From the NCBI GenBank assembly GCA_001275005.1, contig JWZX01003352.1, forward strand, positions 1 through 64,000: a stretch of 64,000 nt of DNA, in the 5' to 3' direction. Position 1 is the first letter of the stretch; every line of letters starts with the position of its first letter. The translations under genes and the position numbers were made by a program. Origin of the DNA: Chrysochromulina tobinii (taxonomy: Eukaryota > Haptophyta > Prymnesiales > Chrysochromulinaceae). Positions 51,685-62,246 of the stretch are shown one piece after another. The notes under the pieces were generated by a model. That model made no database searches. It worked only from the letters and a program-made list of their open reading frames with translations, and was not told the DNA's origin.

Positions 51685-51894
51685 ATGACCGCGCGGCGGT
51701 ATGAGGTATGTGAAGACGATGAAGTTCGACAGTTCTTCTCCCGCGCGGCGCGCCAGGGCCACAACTTAATGTTATTCCATCGCTCCGCTGAAGCTCGTCA
51801 CGGCGTCCGTCTAAAGTTGTTCAACATGCAAGCGGCCGCTGAAGCCGTGAAGCGATTCAAAGCCCAAAGCGGCCGCCTCCTTTCATTGGTTTGA
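51685..51894 (+). CDS. Doubtful small ORF downstream of the giant gene
   Basis: This is a 69-residue frame from an ATG with protein-like composition (RRYEVCEDDEVRQFFSRAA). It could be a micro-protein or simply 3' UTR of the giant gene. No family is recognised. Confidence 0.2.
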   Translation: MTARRYEVCEDDEVRQFFSRAARQGHNLMLFHRSAEARHGVRLKLFNMQAAAEAVKRFKAQSGRLLSLV

Positions 51895-51999
51895 CCTCAA
51901 CCCTCTATTCGGGCGCACAGCAGCAGCAGCATAACAGCAGCAGCCAAGGCAGTCCATGCGACACGCCGTTAAACAGTCACGCTGCACCATTTTACCTTC

Positions 52000-52270
52000 T
52001 TTACCCAAGGGGGTATAGGCTAGGGGAGGGATTAATATCTGGATTTGCACCCATTCCTCATTACCCTGATTTCAAACTGTGTGAGTGATTTACCCAAGGG
52101 GGTAGGGGAGGGATTAATAATAAATCTGGATTTGCACCCTCCACCCATTCCTCATTAATATACCCTGATTTCAAACTGAGTGACCTGCTCTTCCATGGAG
52201 TTGCCCAGATCAGGCTGTTATCAGGCTGTGCCCAACATCCAATCCGAAGGGATCTCCATGAAAGAGCAGG
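52000..52270. repeat. AT-rich tandem duplication plus 17-bp inverted repeat
   Basis: A segment of about 85-95 bases starting TTTACCCAAGGGGGTA and ending TTTCAAACTG is present twice in tandem, at about 52000-52079 and 52089-52179. Immediately after the second copy, 52184-52200 (CCTGCTCTTCCATGGAG) forms an inverted repeat with 52254-52270, 16 of 17 bases, with a 53-base spacer. The region is much more AT-rich than its surroundings. The remaining bases of 51895-52478 hold nothing else I can support. Confidence 0.8.
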
Positions 52271-52478
52271 AGTTTCCCTCCACCAGCCCACTTCGAGTGG
52301 CTAACGAGTGGCGCGTGGCAGCGTAAACCGTAATACCGCAAGATCCAAGAACCGGATCGTGTGTACTTGTAAATCGTACTTGTATATCGTTTTGTTGTGT
52401 AGAGCGGTCGACCCGGACTACGTCCATGTATGCATGCAACCTCCTGGAATTCCCCCAGCTCCTGCCCTCCTCCCTCGA

Positions 52479-53834
52479 TCAATCCTCATCCTCCTCATCC
52501 TCCTCGCCGTCATCGGACGCGATCGCGAGGTTCGCGTAATTGCCCGCCGGGTAGATGACCTTGGCGACCACCTCCCACTCTATTCGGAAGACTGCCCAGA
52601 CGTGGCGGCGAAGGATCTCGATGACCTCAAAGAAGAGCATGCCGAGCCCGCGCCCGGGCACCCCGCCAAAGACAGAGAGCGCCCACGCGAAGCGCAACAC
52701 CAGGTCGAAGACGCATAGGAGGATGTAGACGCTCTTGGAGCGTGTCACGAGAAGCGGCTCGCGCATGGCGCACACAGCGGCCGGCCCACCGCAGTACGCG
52801 GACCCGGTCTCATCGGGGTACCGGCCGCCGAGGTTGGCGCGCCGGAAGAGCCCCCAGTCCATGTGAACGTCCCAGATCAAGCAATACGTCGACTGCACGA
52901 CCGCACAGAGGATGAAGAGCTGCTCGTGGAATGCGGACGGCTCATGCTTCTTGAGGTAGCCCGCGTAGACGAGCGGGAAGGCGGTCGAGTACTTGAGGGC
53001 GTTCCACAGGTTCTTGACCTCGCGCGTCTCCGAGTACACCCGGAGGCATTGCATCAGGCGCCACCAAAAAGGAAGAGCCAGGAAGATTCCGTTCACGGGC
53101 GAGTCGGCGCACGACTTGTACGACTGGTGCCAGAGCGTCGTGGTGCGCGCATAGTTGCCCTCGCCGTCCGCATCGCCCAGAAAGATGCCCGAGGAGATGC
53201 ACATGGTGATCTGCAGGTCAGACATCGCCTTGGCCAGCGACGTCAGGTAGTCCGCAACGATCACGTGCCAGAAGGTCACGGGCGCAAACGGCGCGATCAA
53301 GGACTCGAAGAGAGTGCGAAGCAGCGAGAGGCGCGAGTCGCCATAGAAGAGGTTGCACGGGAGCGCGCCGATCAGGAAGAAGGCGACATTCAGCGCGCAG
53401 TTGGACACCAGCCATGGCCTCCATGTGACGCCCGGCGTCTCGGAGGCCCAAAAGTGTAGCAGATGGGCAGCAAGCAAGAGGCACAGCAGCTGCAGGGCCG
53501 CGTGGTAAGTGGCCCCGGGCATCTGCACCGGACCACCGAGGACATGGTCAACCTCCAGTCGCGCAGCCTGGCACACGCTGATCACCCAGCCCCAGCCGCC
53601 CACCACGAGCACGATGAGCAGCGGCGGCCGCACGGTGGCATTCTTCCAAAAGAGCTTAGAGAGCACGGTGTACAGGCTTGGCGTGTGGATCTCGTCGTGC
53701 AAATTGACAACTAGAAGCGCTAACATTAGCGTCACGAGAAGGATCGCGGTCACTGTGGCGGTGGGGCTCATCGTGATCAAATTTCCTAAATTGGCTTCTT
53801 GCCTCCAGGGAGAGAGGACAGGAGGTGCAGTCAT
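52479..53834 (-). CDS. EXS-domain membrane protein (ERD1/SYG1/XPR1 type)
   Basis: This is a 451-residue multi-span protein from ATG 53834. The EXS domain covers most of the chain: FWHVIVADYLTSLAKAMSDL, a central PFWWRLMQCLRVYSETREVK, then NALKYSTAFPLV and WDVHMDWGLFRR, and near the end LFFEVIEILRRHVWAVFRIE. These are family signatures of SYG1/XPR1 phosphate exporters and yeast ERD1. No SPX domain precedes it, so it resembles ERD1 or short EXS proteins of the Golgi, linked to phosphate recycling and glycosyltransferase retention. The tail is strongly acidic (SDDGEEDEEDED). It diverges from the decarboxylase gene with only 129 bases between starts. Confidence 0.85.
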   Translation of the reverse strand: MTAPPVLSPWRQEANLGNLITMSPTATVTAILLVTLMLALLVVNLHDEIHTPSLYTVLSKLFWKNATVRPPLLIVLVVGGWGWVISVCQAARLEVDHVLGGPVQMPGATYHAALQLLCLLLAAHLLHFWASETPGVTWRPWLVSNCALNVAFFLIGALPCNLFYGDSRLSLLRTLFESLIAPFAPVTFWHVIVADYLTSLAKAMSDLQITMCISSGIFLGDADGEGNYARTTTLWHQSYKSCADSPVNGIFLALPFWWRLMQCLRVYSETREVKNLWNALKYSTAFPLVYAGYLKKHEPSAFHEQLFILCAVVQSTYCLIWDVHMDWGLFRRANLGGRYPDETGSAYCGGPAAVCAMREPLLVTRSKSVYILLCVFDLVLRFAWALSVFGGVPGRGLGMLFFEVIEILRRHVWAVFRIEWEVVAKVIYPAGNYANLAIASDDGEEDEEDED

Positions 53835-53963
53835 GTTTGTCGGGTGTGACTATGGAAGTTCGAACAGACCAGTCTTGGAGATTTCCGTGCAAAACGCCGT
53901 TGCGGCGGCGATCAAGGAGGAACGTGGTCACGGCAATTTCATCACCACACAAAATCCAACTTC

Positions 53964-55850
53964 ATGCCGGCACCGCTTGCAGTGCCTGCCCCGCTTCCGC
54001 AGCCTGTGGCCGAGGACGACAAGAAGACAGACGCTGCGACGGACGCTGCTACGGAGGATGCTACGACGGGGCTTGAGGACCTGACCCCTGCGGAGCTGGA
54101 GTCTGTGTACGTCGTACAGGCAGACGCCGAACAAGACGCCCTCGTTACTGGCTCAGTTGACGAGCCAGTTTCGGGCATCGTCATCTCGTACATGCTGCAG
54201 GACGACATCCGCCAGTCCAAGATGCTCGACAACAAGAACCTCAAGGAGGTGGACGCACTCACAAAGACGATTGACGATCAGGTTCCCGAGGAGCATATCG
54301 AAAACATCACGCTCGAGGAAGTTGAAAAGGTTGACAAGCAGGCAATCGAGGATAAGCTGGATAAAATGATGGAGCTGTACGACAACGTGAACCTCATGGA
54401 GGCGATGCTTGAGCAGTCGCTGCAGCCCGAGGGTGACGACGCCGTCCCGTATACTCTCGACGAGCTCACTGTGAAAGACGCGGAGGTCACGGCTGGGATG
54501 GAACCGGCGGTCGCGGCGGCTGTGTACACCAAGTACGGCTGCCTTCCGATCGCCGCCGGTGGACCCTTGGCGATCAGGGAGCTCGCGCAATCGTACATTG
54601 CATCGTCCGACATCGACGACTCGTTTTACATCATGGACCTCGGCAACGTCCAGCGCTTGTATGATGCGTGGCACGCGGCGATGCCCCGCGTCAAGCCGTT
54701 CTACGCGATGAAGTGCTCGCCGATGCCCGCCCTGATCGACGTGCTCGCCGCAAACGGCTGCGGCTTTGATTGTGCCTCGGCGGCCGAGATCCAGCTCGCG
54801 CTCGACGCCGGCGTCTCGCCCGACCGCATCATCTTCGCCCACCCGGCCAAGCGGCCGTTTGACATCCGTTTCGCCGCGTCCAAGGGCGTGACCATGACCA
54901 CGTTCGACTCCATCATTGAGCTCGACAAGATTGCCAAGTGGCACCCGGACGCGCAGTGCGTCCTCCGCATCCGCGCCGATGACCCCGAGGCTGGCATCTC
55001 GTTTGGCATCAAGTACGGTGCGAACCTCGACGAGTACGAAAACCTCATCTCCCATGCGAGAGACATCGGCCTCGACATGATCGGGGTCTCGTTCCACGTC
55101 GGCTCACTTGCCAAATCGGGCAAGGCCTTCTACCGCGCCATCGAGTGCGCACGCAAGGCCTTCGATGTTGGCACCGCCTGCGGTTTCCACTTTTCGCTCC
55201 TCGACATCGGCGGCGGCTTCACAGGGCGTTTCAACTCATTTGGAATCGTCCAGTCGATGGTCGGCGAGATCCCAGCCTACATTAACGAGGCGCTCGAGAA
55301 ATTTTTCGGGCCGGACACGCCCTACTCCGACCTGAGAGTCATCGCCGAGCCTGGGCGCTACTTTGCCGAAGCGTCGATGCATCTCGCCTGCCACGTGCAC
55401 TCCGTGCGCAACCGCCTCGATCGTGCCTCGGATGACGAGCCCGACGTGCTCATCCCGACGTGTGACTACCTCATCTCCGACGGCCTGTACGGCTCGTTCA
55501 ACTGCGTCGTGTACGACGGCGCGAAGCCTCGCGCCTGGCTCCTCCCGGGGCCCAACCTGCCCCCGATGGACACCGTGCTGATGCGTTCTACGGTCTTCGG
55601 CCCCACATGCGACTCGATGGACTGCGTCTTCAAGGACGTCATGCTGCCCCAGCTGCGTGTGGGCGACTGGCTCCTCTTCCCGCACTTTGGAGCGTACACC
55701 CTCGCCGGCGCCACCAACTTCAACGGCATCCAGAATGCGAACCCGAGCCTGTTTTACGTCTGCTCTCAGTCCTCGGTGGACGAAGAGAACGCGGTGGTCA
55801 TGTGGGCCTGTGAGATGGAGAAGGCGCCCTCGCAGATCGTAGCCACATGA
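53964..55850 (+). CDS. Ornithine decarboxylase with a long N-terminal extension
   Basis: This is a 628-residue group IV PLP decarboxylase, putrescine-forming ornithine decarboxylase by its motifs. The PLP lysine is in KPFYAMKCSP (about residue 252). SFHVGS, LDIGGGFTG and VIAEPGRY are phosphate- and substrate-binding motifs. YGSFNC is present, and the active-site Cys lies in FGPTCDSMD. The usual ODC has about 450 residues; here about 185 extra residues precede the catalytic domain. They are acidic (EDDKKTDAATDAATEDATT, then PEEHIENITLEEVEKVD), probably helical, and not recognised. ODC acts as a dimer in the cytosol at the entry to polyamine synthesis. The start ATG 53964 is in good context. 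Confidence 0.85.
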   Translation: MPAPLAVPAPLPQPVAEDDKKTDAATDAATEDATTGLEDLTPAELESVYVVQADAEQDALVTGSVDEPVSGIVISYMLQDDIRQSKMLDNKNLKEVDALTKTIDDQVPEEHIENITLEEVEKVDKQAIEDKLDKMMELYDNVNLMEAMLEQSLQPEGDDAVPYTLDELTVKDAEVTAGMEPAVAAAVYTKYGCLPIAAGGPLAIRELAQSYIASSDIDDSFYIMDLGNVQRLYDAWHAAMPRVKPFYAMKCSPMPALIDVLAANGCGFDCASAAEIQLALDAGVSPDRIIFAHPAKRPFDIRFAASKGVTMTTFDSIIELDKIAKWHPDAQCVLRIRADDPEAGISFGIKYGANLDEYENLISHARDIGLDMIGVSFHVGSLAKSGKAFYRAIECARKAFDVGTACGFHFSLLDIGGGFTGRFNSFGIVQSMVGEIPAYINEALEKFFGPDTPYSDLRVIAEPGRYFAEASMHLACHVHSVRNRLDRASDDEPDVLIPTCDYLISDGLYGSFNCVVYDGAKPRAWLLPGPNLPPMDTVLMRSTVFGPTCDSMDCVFKDVMLPQLRVGDWLLFPHFGAYTLAGATNFNGIQNANPSLFYVCSQSSVDEENAVVMWACEMEKAPSQIVAT

Positions 55851-56414
55851 CATCGCTCTCGCGCGTGCATCCTCCTTCGCCGAAAGACTCGTTGCTCTCG
55901 CAAGTGTGCGCGGAAGGGTTTGGCGAAGACATGTGGAGGCTGGGTGAGCGCACCATGTTGAACCACCGCACTTTGGGTCCGCGGTGCCGCGTATGCCGTA
56001 TCCGCGTATGAACCGACGACCGCACGGTGGGCGGCTGTAAAGGGCCACAGCCGAATGACTCAGTGGTACAAGTGGAGCGTACTGTATAAGTGTGCTCGGG
56101 TGTAGGCTGAAGTAGGCTGTAACGGATAGGCCGGGTTCGGTTGGGCTCGGGGTCGGATCTTGTGTACCTGTACACGACGTGGAGTCCCTGGGGAGGGGGA
56201 TCTTCGGAACTCGATGGCCGGTGTTCGTGTTGGCGGTCCCAACATGTTCCGCACCGTCAAACCGCGATCCCGATGACGATTTTCCGAGTAATATGGCGTT
56301 TTAAAACTGTCGATAATACTGTCGAGTAGGGCGCGAGAGAAGCGAGAAGGGAGCGCCTTCGCGTTGATGTGCGGCCCGCCCTCTCGCGTCGCGCGACCGG
56401 TTATTCCGTGAGCG
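55851..56414. other. Convergent intergenic spacer
   Basis: This lies between the convergent decarboxylase and EF-hand genes. Frames here are short and unlike protein; no repeat or RNA seen. Confidence 0.4.
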
Positions 56415-59400
56415 TTACCGCTGCCCAGTTACGACCTGATGCTGATACCTCTCGAGAGTGCCACAAACTCGTCTTCTCTGAGCTTCACAAAGTAACTCTG
56501 CCAACGCAGCCCGTCGCGCCCCACACATGCGCTCCCACTCGCGATCCTGCTTTGGCACGAGACTCGGCTTTGTATGGCTTTGGCATGCCCGTTGCCCGCC
56601 CGGCTGCCGCGTGGGAAGTGCGGGCAGCGACAGCGAAGGGGCCATCGGACGCTGAAGCCGCGTCGCCGTGTGTGGCGTGGCCGTGCGGATCACGTTTTCG
56701 AGCACCCCGAACTCGAGCCGCTCGAGGGCTGCCTGTGTCTCGCGGCTGATGACCGTCACCGGCAGGCCGTACGGAGAGCAGCCCCCCCCGCCGCTGACGC
56801 CGCGCTTGCACCCGCGTGCAATGATATCGTCGAACTCGGTCTTCGTCGGGGGCGAGAGGACCGTGCTGAGGTGCGTGGACGGTCGCGGACTATGACTTCT
56901 CGCCTCGGGGCGACGAGGGCTGGTGAGGCCCCGCAGCAGCACGGCCATCCCTTGATTCCACTCGCACGCCGTACGTGCCGTACGGCTTGTTTGCGCCTCC
57001 AAGTTTCCCGCCAAGACATGTTCACCCATCTCGATCGGCGCCGTACATGCCGACGCCGCCGCCGCTCCTCTCGACGCTGCTGCGACACTCGATGCGGGCC
57101 CTCGCACGGCCTCGGCCTGCTCGTCGAGGGCTTGAGCTGTACGCCGAGAAGGAGATGCGCCGAGAGATACACTTGCCTCCTCGTCGAGGGCTTCTGTGGA
57201 TGGCGCACGCCCTGATCTTGCTTGCTGCCGGCGCTCCAGCATCACGAGCAATCGCTCCGTCTGGTACAGCGGCACGATACGCGCGCCCCCGAGCCGGCCG
57301 CCAGGTGCACCATCCTTGAGGGTGAGCGGGATGGGCGTCATGGTGAGCTCGTGGAGCGCGGCGAGGCACTGTCGGCGCTGCTCACCCTGCTGCCGCCCGA
57401 GGGCGACCAGTCGAGCCTGGCGACGCGCGGCGAGGCGCCGCTTGCCCATCGCTGCCTCGAGCCGCTCGCCGAGCGCCACGAGTCGCTTCTCATGCGCCGC
57501 CAACTTCGAGCGCACGTACTCGTCGTCATCGATCCGAGGCCGCTCCGAGAGGGGAACCGATGGGCCGCTTGTAAGGCCACTTGGCGGCCCGTCGCCCTTG
57601 CTGGGCTGGGCATGGAGCCGCTTGGCTTGCAAATCGGGTGGCGGCTTGGCGCGCTGTCGGCCGAGGTCGAGCAGCGACGCGTACTCTCCCCCGATGAATC
57701 GTTTGAATTCATCCGCCTGCGCGCGTAGTCGCATCATTTGCGTCCATTACTGTCAATCAGGGACCATCGTGCAATCAGGGACCCTCTTGACGCAATCAGC
57801 CTATCAGCGACCCTCAGAAGCAAACACCTGCACCGCATCCGAATCGTCCGCGTCGAGAACGCACCAGAGCGCCTTGAGCTGACCCTCGCTAAGCTCGGCC
57901 TTGCTGACGCGCAGCTTGGTGCGTGTGGCGTCCTGCAGCTCCTTGAACGTGACGAAGCCGCCTGCAGAGGCGAGAGAGGTGTCAACGTTCGGTGAGAGTT
58001 CGAACTCGTGCGAGATGAGAGGAGCGGCGCGGGCGAGAGGCCGAGCTTCGAGTCGCGCCGCTGTACTGCCGTCCACGTCCACACGCGCAAACAGCTGGTA
58101 CCATGAGTTCGCCTTAGAAGTTGCATGCGTGTCCCGGCCGCGCGAGCTTCCGATGCGGTGACGAAACTCCTCGAGCCGTCCACCGAAGAGTTTCGAAAGT
58201 TGAAGGAGTGCTGCCACCTCGGGCAGCTCCACCTGTGCGGCCTCGAGCTCGGCGCGCATGGCTGCGGTGGAATGGGAAGCGAGGGCGGTGCCGCGCGCTT
58301 GCAGCGGCGCTTGGAAGGCGTCGAAGGCTTGCCCCCTGACGGACCCTTTGCCGCCGAATTTTGGCTTCGAATTCTGAGGCGGTGCGAAGCGCTTGAGGAG
58401 CTTGGCGAGCTCATCGACCCGGATCGCGTTCGAATTGTCCGCATCGAGAGCGCACCAAAGGGCGCGAAGCCGTGCTTCCGACATCTCGGCCGGCGCGAGA
58501 TTGAGCTTCTTACGCACCACGATCTGGAATTCGTCAAAGGTGACTTCGCCACTCCCATCAACGTCAGCCTCGCGGAAGAGCGCGTACCTGATGAGGGAGA
58601 CCATCCGAGGTCATCAAAGGCGATCACAACAGTCATCCGAGGCCATCAAGCAGCCTCGCGGCAGAGCGCGCACCACGACGCGATGCCATTCGCGAGCTTC
58701 GTGCCGCGATGGCGCGCCTGCTCGAGCTGCTCGTAGAAAGTGCGCGCGATCGCATCCAGCTCAGCTTCGTCCGGCAGAGGCTCGCCAGCCGCCTCGAGCT
58801 CCGCCCGCATCACCTTTGTCGGCGCCGGCGCGAGCGCTTCGGAGGTCGCGATCTCGGAGAGCGCGCCGCCTTTGACGAATCCCTTGCCGCCGAAGCGCTG
58901 CCTGCTCCGCTTGGGCGGCGTGTACCGATCACGGAAGCTTTTAAACTCTGCTGGTCGTACCGAGTTGTCGTCGTTGGCATCGAGCGAGCAGAAGAGAGCC
59001 TTGAGCCTGTGTGCGGACAGCAGCTTGGGCCCCAACTTAAGCTGGGTTCGGATGGCCCTCTCAAGCTCATCGAACGTGATCACGCCGTCGCCCGACACGT
59101 CCAGCGCGGTGAAGAGGTTGTGCCACGACATCGTCCCTTGGTTCTTCGTGCCTATGCGAATGCGCACGGCCTCGAGCCTCTGATAGAACAGCTGGGCCAG
59201 CGTGGCAAGCTCCTCGTTCGAGGGAAGCGACATGCCCGCGGCCTCGAGTTCGGCACGCATCTCGCGCGTGGGCGTGGAGGCGAGCGCCTCCGACGTCGTG
59301 AGCGATGAGAACGCGCCGCCTTTGGCGAAGCTCTTCCCGCCAAATGTGGGGCCGTGACCACCCGACAGGCCGCCTCGTATGATGAAGCGCTTGAACTCCT

Positions 59401-59734
59401 CTGCTGCAACTGAGTCGTCATCATTGCCGTCGAGAGCGCACCAGAGCGCCTTGAGCGATGCTCGCGAGAAGTCCTTGGATGAGAGCTTGAGCTTGCTGCG
59501 CACGGCCACCTCGAGCTCATCGAACGTGATCACGCCAGATCCGTCCTCGTCGACCTGGCTGAAGAGCTGATGCCAAGAGATGGCGCCCTGGCTCTTCTCG
59601 CCGAGCTTGCTGCGCAGCGCTCCGAGCCGATCGATGAAGAGCTTGGCGAGCTCCGCGAGGCGCTCGTCATCGGGGAGGGCCGTGCCCACTGCCTCGAGCT
59701 CGGAGCGCATCTCGCGCGTAGGCGTCGATGCCAT
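56415..59734 (-). CDS. EF-hand repeat protein, three exons
   Basis: Inferred exons run 59734-58674, 58587-57828 and 57716-56415, giving 1040 residues. The N-terminal about 620 residues are repeats of a module of about 130 residues. Each has a Thr/Arg helix (STPTREMRAELEAAG), a SWHQLF segment, a canonical EF-hand (DEDGSGVITFDELE), a degenerate one (LDGNDDDSVAAEEFKRF) and a spacer GGKGFVKGGA. At least four modules are seen. Intron 1 splits a third-type module and splicing restores ASWYALFREADVDGSG. Intron 2 joins DAVQ to ADEFKRFIGG, completing an EF-hand motif, which is why the C-terminal 430 residues belong to this gene. That C-terminal part is basic and low in complexity, of unknown function. 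Calcium sensing in the cytoskeleton or a flagellum is plausible only. An upstream exon is possible. Confidence 0.7.
57717..57827 (-). other. EF-hand gene intron 2
   Basis: 111 bases, GTGTTT to CGCGCAG, phase 0 (minus strand). It carries GGTCCCTGATTG reiterations of the kind found in other introns of the window. Confidence 0.65.
58588..58673 (-). other. EF-hand gene intron 1 with duplicated exon start
   Basis: 86 bases on the minus strand, donor GTGCGC and acceptor CATCAG. The first about 20 bases of the intron (58673 to 58654) match the start of the next exon (58587 to 58568) at 18 of 20 positions. Between them are GATGRCCTCGGATG-type reiterations. Confidence 0.75.
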
Positions 59735-59837
59735 CTCGTGAATGACAGGTTGCAAGTAACGAAAGTCCGCAAAAACTTTGACGAATGGTAACGTGTAACG
59801 TGACGGTGTTCATGATGCATGCGGTGACTGCGTTCCG

Positions 59838-60025
59838 CTACTTAGCCTGCTTGCTTCGTCCACCAGCGGCAGGTTGCTTGTGCTTTGCAAATGCCGCAAG
59901 CACTGAAGCGTCGTCCTCCTTATCGTCTTCGTCTTCGTCTGGGATGTTGAAAGCAGATTCCTCCTCCTTTGCCTCTTTGACCTGCTCTTTGCTCAACTCA
60001 TCCTCAACCTCCATGATTATCGTCC

Positions 60026-60070
<45 letters not shown>

Positions 60071-61526
60071 TGTCATCGTCCTCCTCCTCCTCCTCCTCCT
60101 CTTCCACCTCCTGGACAACCATGCCCACCTCCAATTCATCTGTGCCTTCCTCCCCGTTTGCCTCTGACTGCACCTCAGACCCAAGCTCCAACCGCCAATG
60201 GGCCGCCCGTGCATCACCATCGTCAACCTTGCCGCCTTCCGCCTCCGCCTCTTCCTCCTCCTCCTCCTCTTTCTCGTCGTTCCGTGACGAACGGTCGACA
60301 TCTCCGCCGCCCTGCTCCCCGCCGCCCTGCTCCCCCCCGCCGCCTCGCTCGTCCCCACTCCCTCGCGCACTCTTGCGACCCCAGCTCTGGACTTCTGCTG
60401 CGTCGACCTCCTCCGCGTCGATGACCACCACCCGCCGCGGCTTGACATTGGCCAGCGACCCATATTTTGAAAGCGCGCTGTAGTGGGCGTGACGCGGCCG
60501 GCCGAGCGCCCCCTTGACACGCGCACCCACAAACAGCACCATAGACAGCAGCAGGACGCATCCCCCCAGCAGCACAGTGAGTGCCTGCGCATGGTTCCAG
60601 AGCAGCACCGTCTGCGTGAACGCGAGGTAGGGCGCCGTGTCGCCGCTCAACACGACCGTTTGCAGCGCGGCGAGGAGCCCGACGGAGGTGCTCGGTACGG
60701 CGCTCGAGGAAGTACCCGGAAAGGCGCCGATCGACGCGCTCGAGAGCATACCAAGGATGGGCGGCAAGGGTGGCGGATGAGGGTCAGAGAAGCTCAGTGA
60801 CGCTGCGGTCCCTAGCAAGAAGCGCGGAGGGCCAGGCGGCGGCGGCGGCGGCGGCGTTGTGGGCGGCGGCGGCGGCGGGCGCGGCTGCGGCGGCACTGCG
60901 GGTGGTGGGCGGCGTGGCGGCGGACGCGGCGGCGGCGGGCCTGGGCTCGGTGGCTGGCGAGGTGGCGGTCGCGAGGGTGGCGGTGGTGGTGGTGGCGGAG
61001 CGTAGTGGCCGCACGCACGGATCTGTGGCGGCGAGCGCGGAAGCGCCGTTCGACACTCAAACATGAAATGGATTGTCAAGCCACGATCAGTCTTCTCGTT
61101 GCCCGCGCCGAGGGCGAGAGATAAACCGCCGTCCAAGCCCGAAGCGAGCGTGATCGTGCCCAGGGTCGCTGGGCTTAGTGCGTTGCACCCGCTCGGGCAG
61201 TTGCCGATGCCAATCTTCTCGCCGCGGACGAGCGGTGTCCGCAGCGCCACCAAGTTGACAGGACGCGACGCTGCGTCGCCGTAGTTGATCGCGTGCACGA
61301 TCGGCGCCTTCGCCAGGAAGGGCATTGAGTCAGGCAGCTCCACCTCGATGATTGAATCACCCACCCAATTTCGAATCGTGAGCGCCATGTCGAAGCCGAC
61401 GCTCCCGGTCGGCCCGTCCGCACCTCGATTGTCCCATGCAGCCTGAGTGCCGAAGCTCGCGGAGAGGTAGTTGCACGTGGATGGTGGCGACTTGGGCTGC
61501 CCGAGGAGCGGTTGCCAGCCGGTCAT
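59838..61526 (-). CDS. Proline-rich single-pass membrane protein with acidic tail
   Basis: This is a 562-residue frame from ATG 61526. Residues 1-165 look like a folded beta-rich ectodomain (ALTIRNWVGDSIIEVELPDS and GEKIGIGNCPSGCNALSPAT). Residues about 170-240 are a polyproline block (runs of 8 Pro) like hydroxyproline-rich cell-surface proteins of algae. A membrane span lies near residue 315-340 (LTVLLGGCVLLLSMVLFVGA). The cytoplasmic part is extremely acidic, with a 13-Asp run encoded by a CGT/GAC triplet repeat (plus strand about 60028-60070). No signal peptide is seen, so an upstream exon probably carries it. The family is not recognised. Confidence 0.6.
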
Positions 61527-62246
61527 GATGAAAAGAGAAATAGGAATCCGAAAAACCTCTCTCCCACCTTGGAAATTCCAGAGTATGCATGTGCATGTAA
61601 ATCATGCTGCAGTAGTGCAGTTACACAACGCGCGCTTCAACCTCCGGACCCCCAAGCGAGGGCCTCTATCGCTATGGACGGAGGTGTGATCAATCATAGC
61701 AACAAAGCGGCATATCACACAGAAAAGCTTTCCATATTCCGTGTAGTAAAATGGCAGTAATGCTAATGGAGAGAGACGAAGATTTGCAATCAAAAATGGA
61801 TTGTCAATCAAAAAAATTCATGCGGGGGCAAATTGCCTCACAAGCAAGCAAGCTAGGAACACAGTCAGTAGTCAGTCAGTTTCGTCGGATCGCCGCACGT
61901 CAAGGAGCCCGGCGCCCTGCATGCTGACGTCAATCGTCATCTACACACTGGCGCCTTGGGCTGTACAGGTAGCCGCGCTGCCGCCGCAGCCTCGATCGCG
62001 GCCTCGACATCACACCCAGAGCCACAGCCTCCTGGCTCCGGATGGACGTGAGAATGAGCTGTTCGAGCTCCGCCCGGGAGCACTTTGCAACGAGAACGTC
62101 AGCTGCCGCCAAGACGTGGCGAAGCAGGCGCACTCCCGACGAGCCTCCGGCAATGGCGTTGGCCGTTGGCCGTAGTACGGCGCTTCGCAGGCGGCCATTT
62201 TCTAAGACAGTAAGCGATGCGCGTGAGCGCGACTGTGGGCGTGGTT
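61527..62246. other. Intergenic, possible unassigned exon
   Basis: Most of this stretch is AT-richer and non-coding. On the minus strand about 62133-61980 reads protein-like (CSRAELEQLILTSIRSQEAV) and could be an exon of a neighbouring gene, but I cannot place its splice sites. Confidence 0.25.

Noticed and set aside
54153-55097. 314-residue minus-strand frame
   Set aside because: Antisense to ornithine decarboxylase, which has all catalytic motifs.
56768-57215. Plus-strand frames near 56.6-57.8 kb as separate genes
   Set aside because: The minus-strand frame joins in phase to the EF-hand exons through a good intron, so these are shadows.
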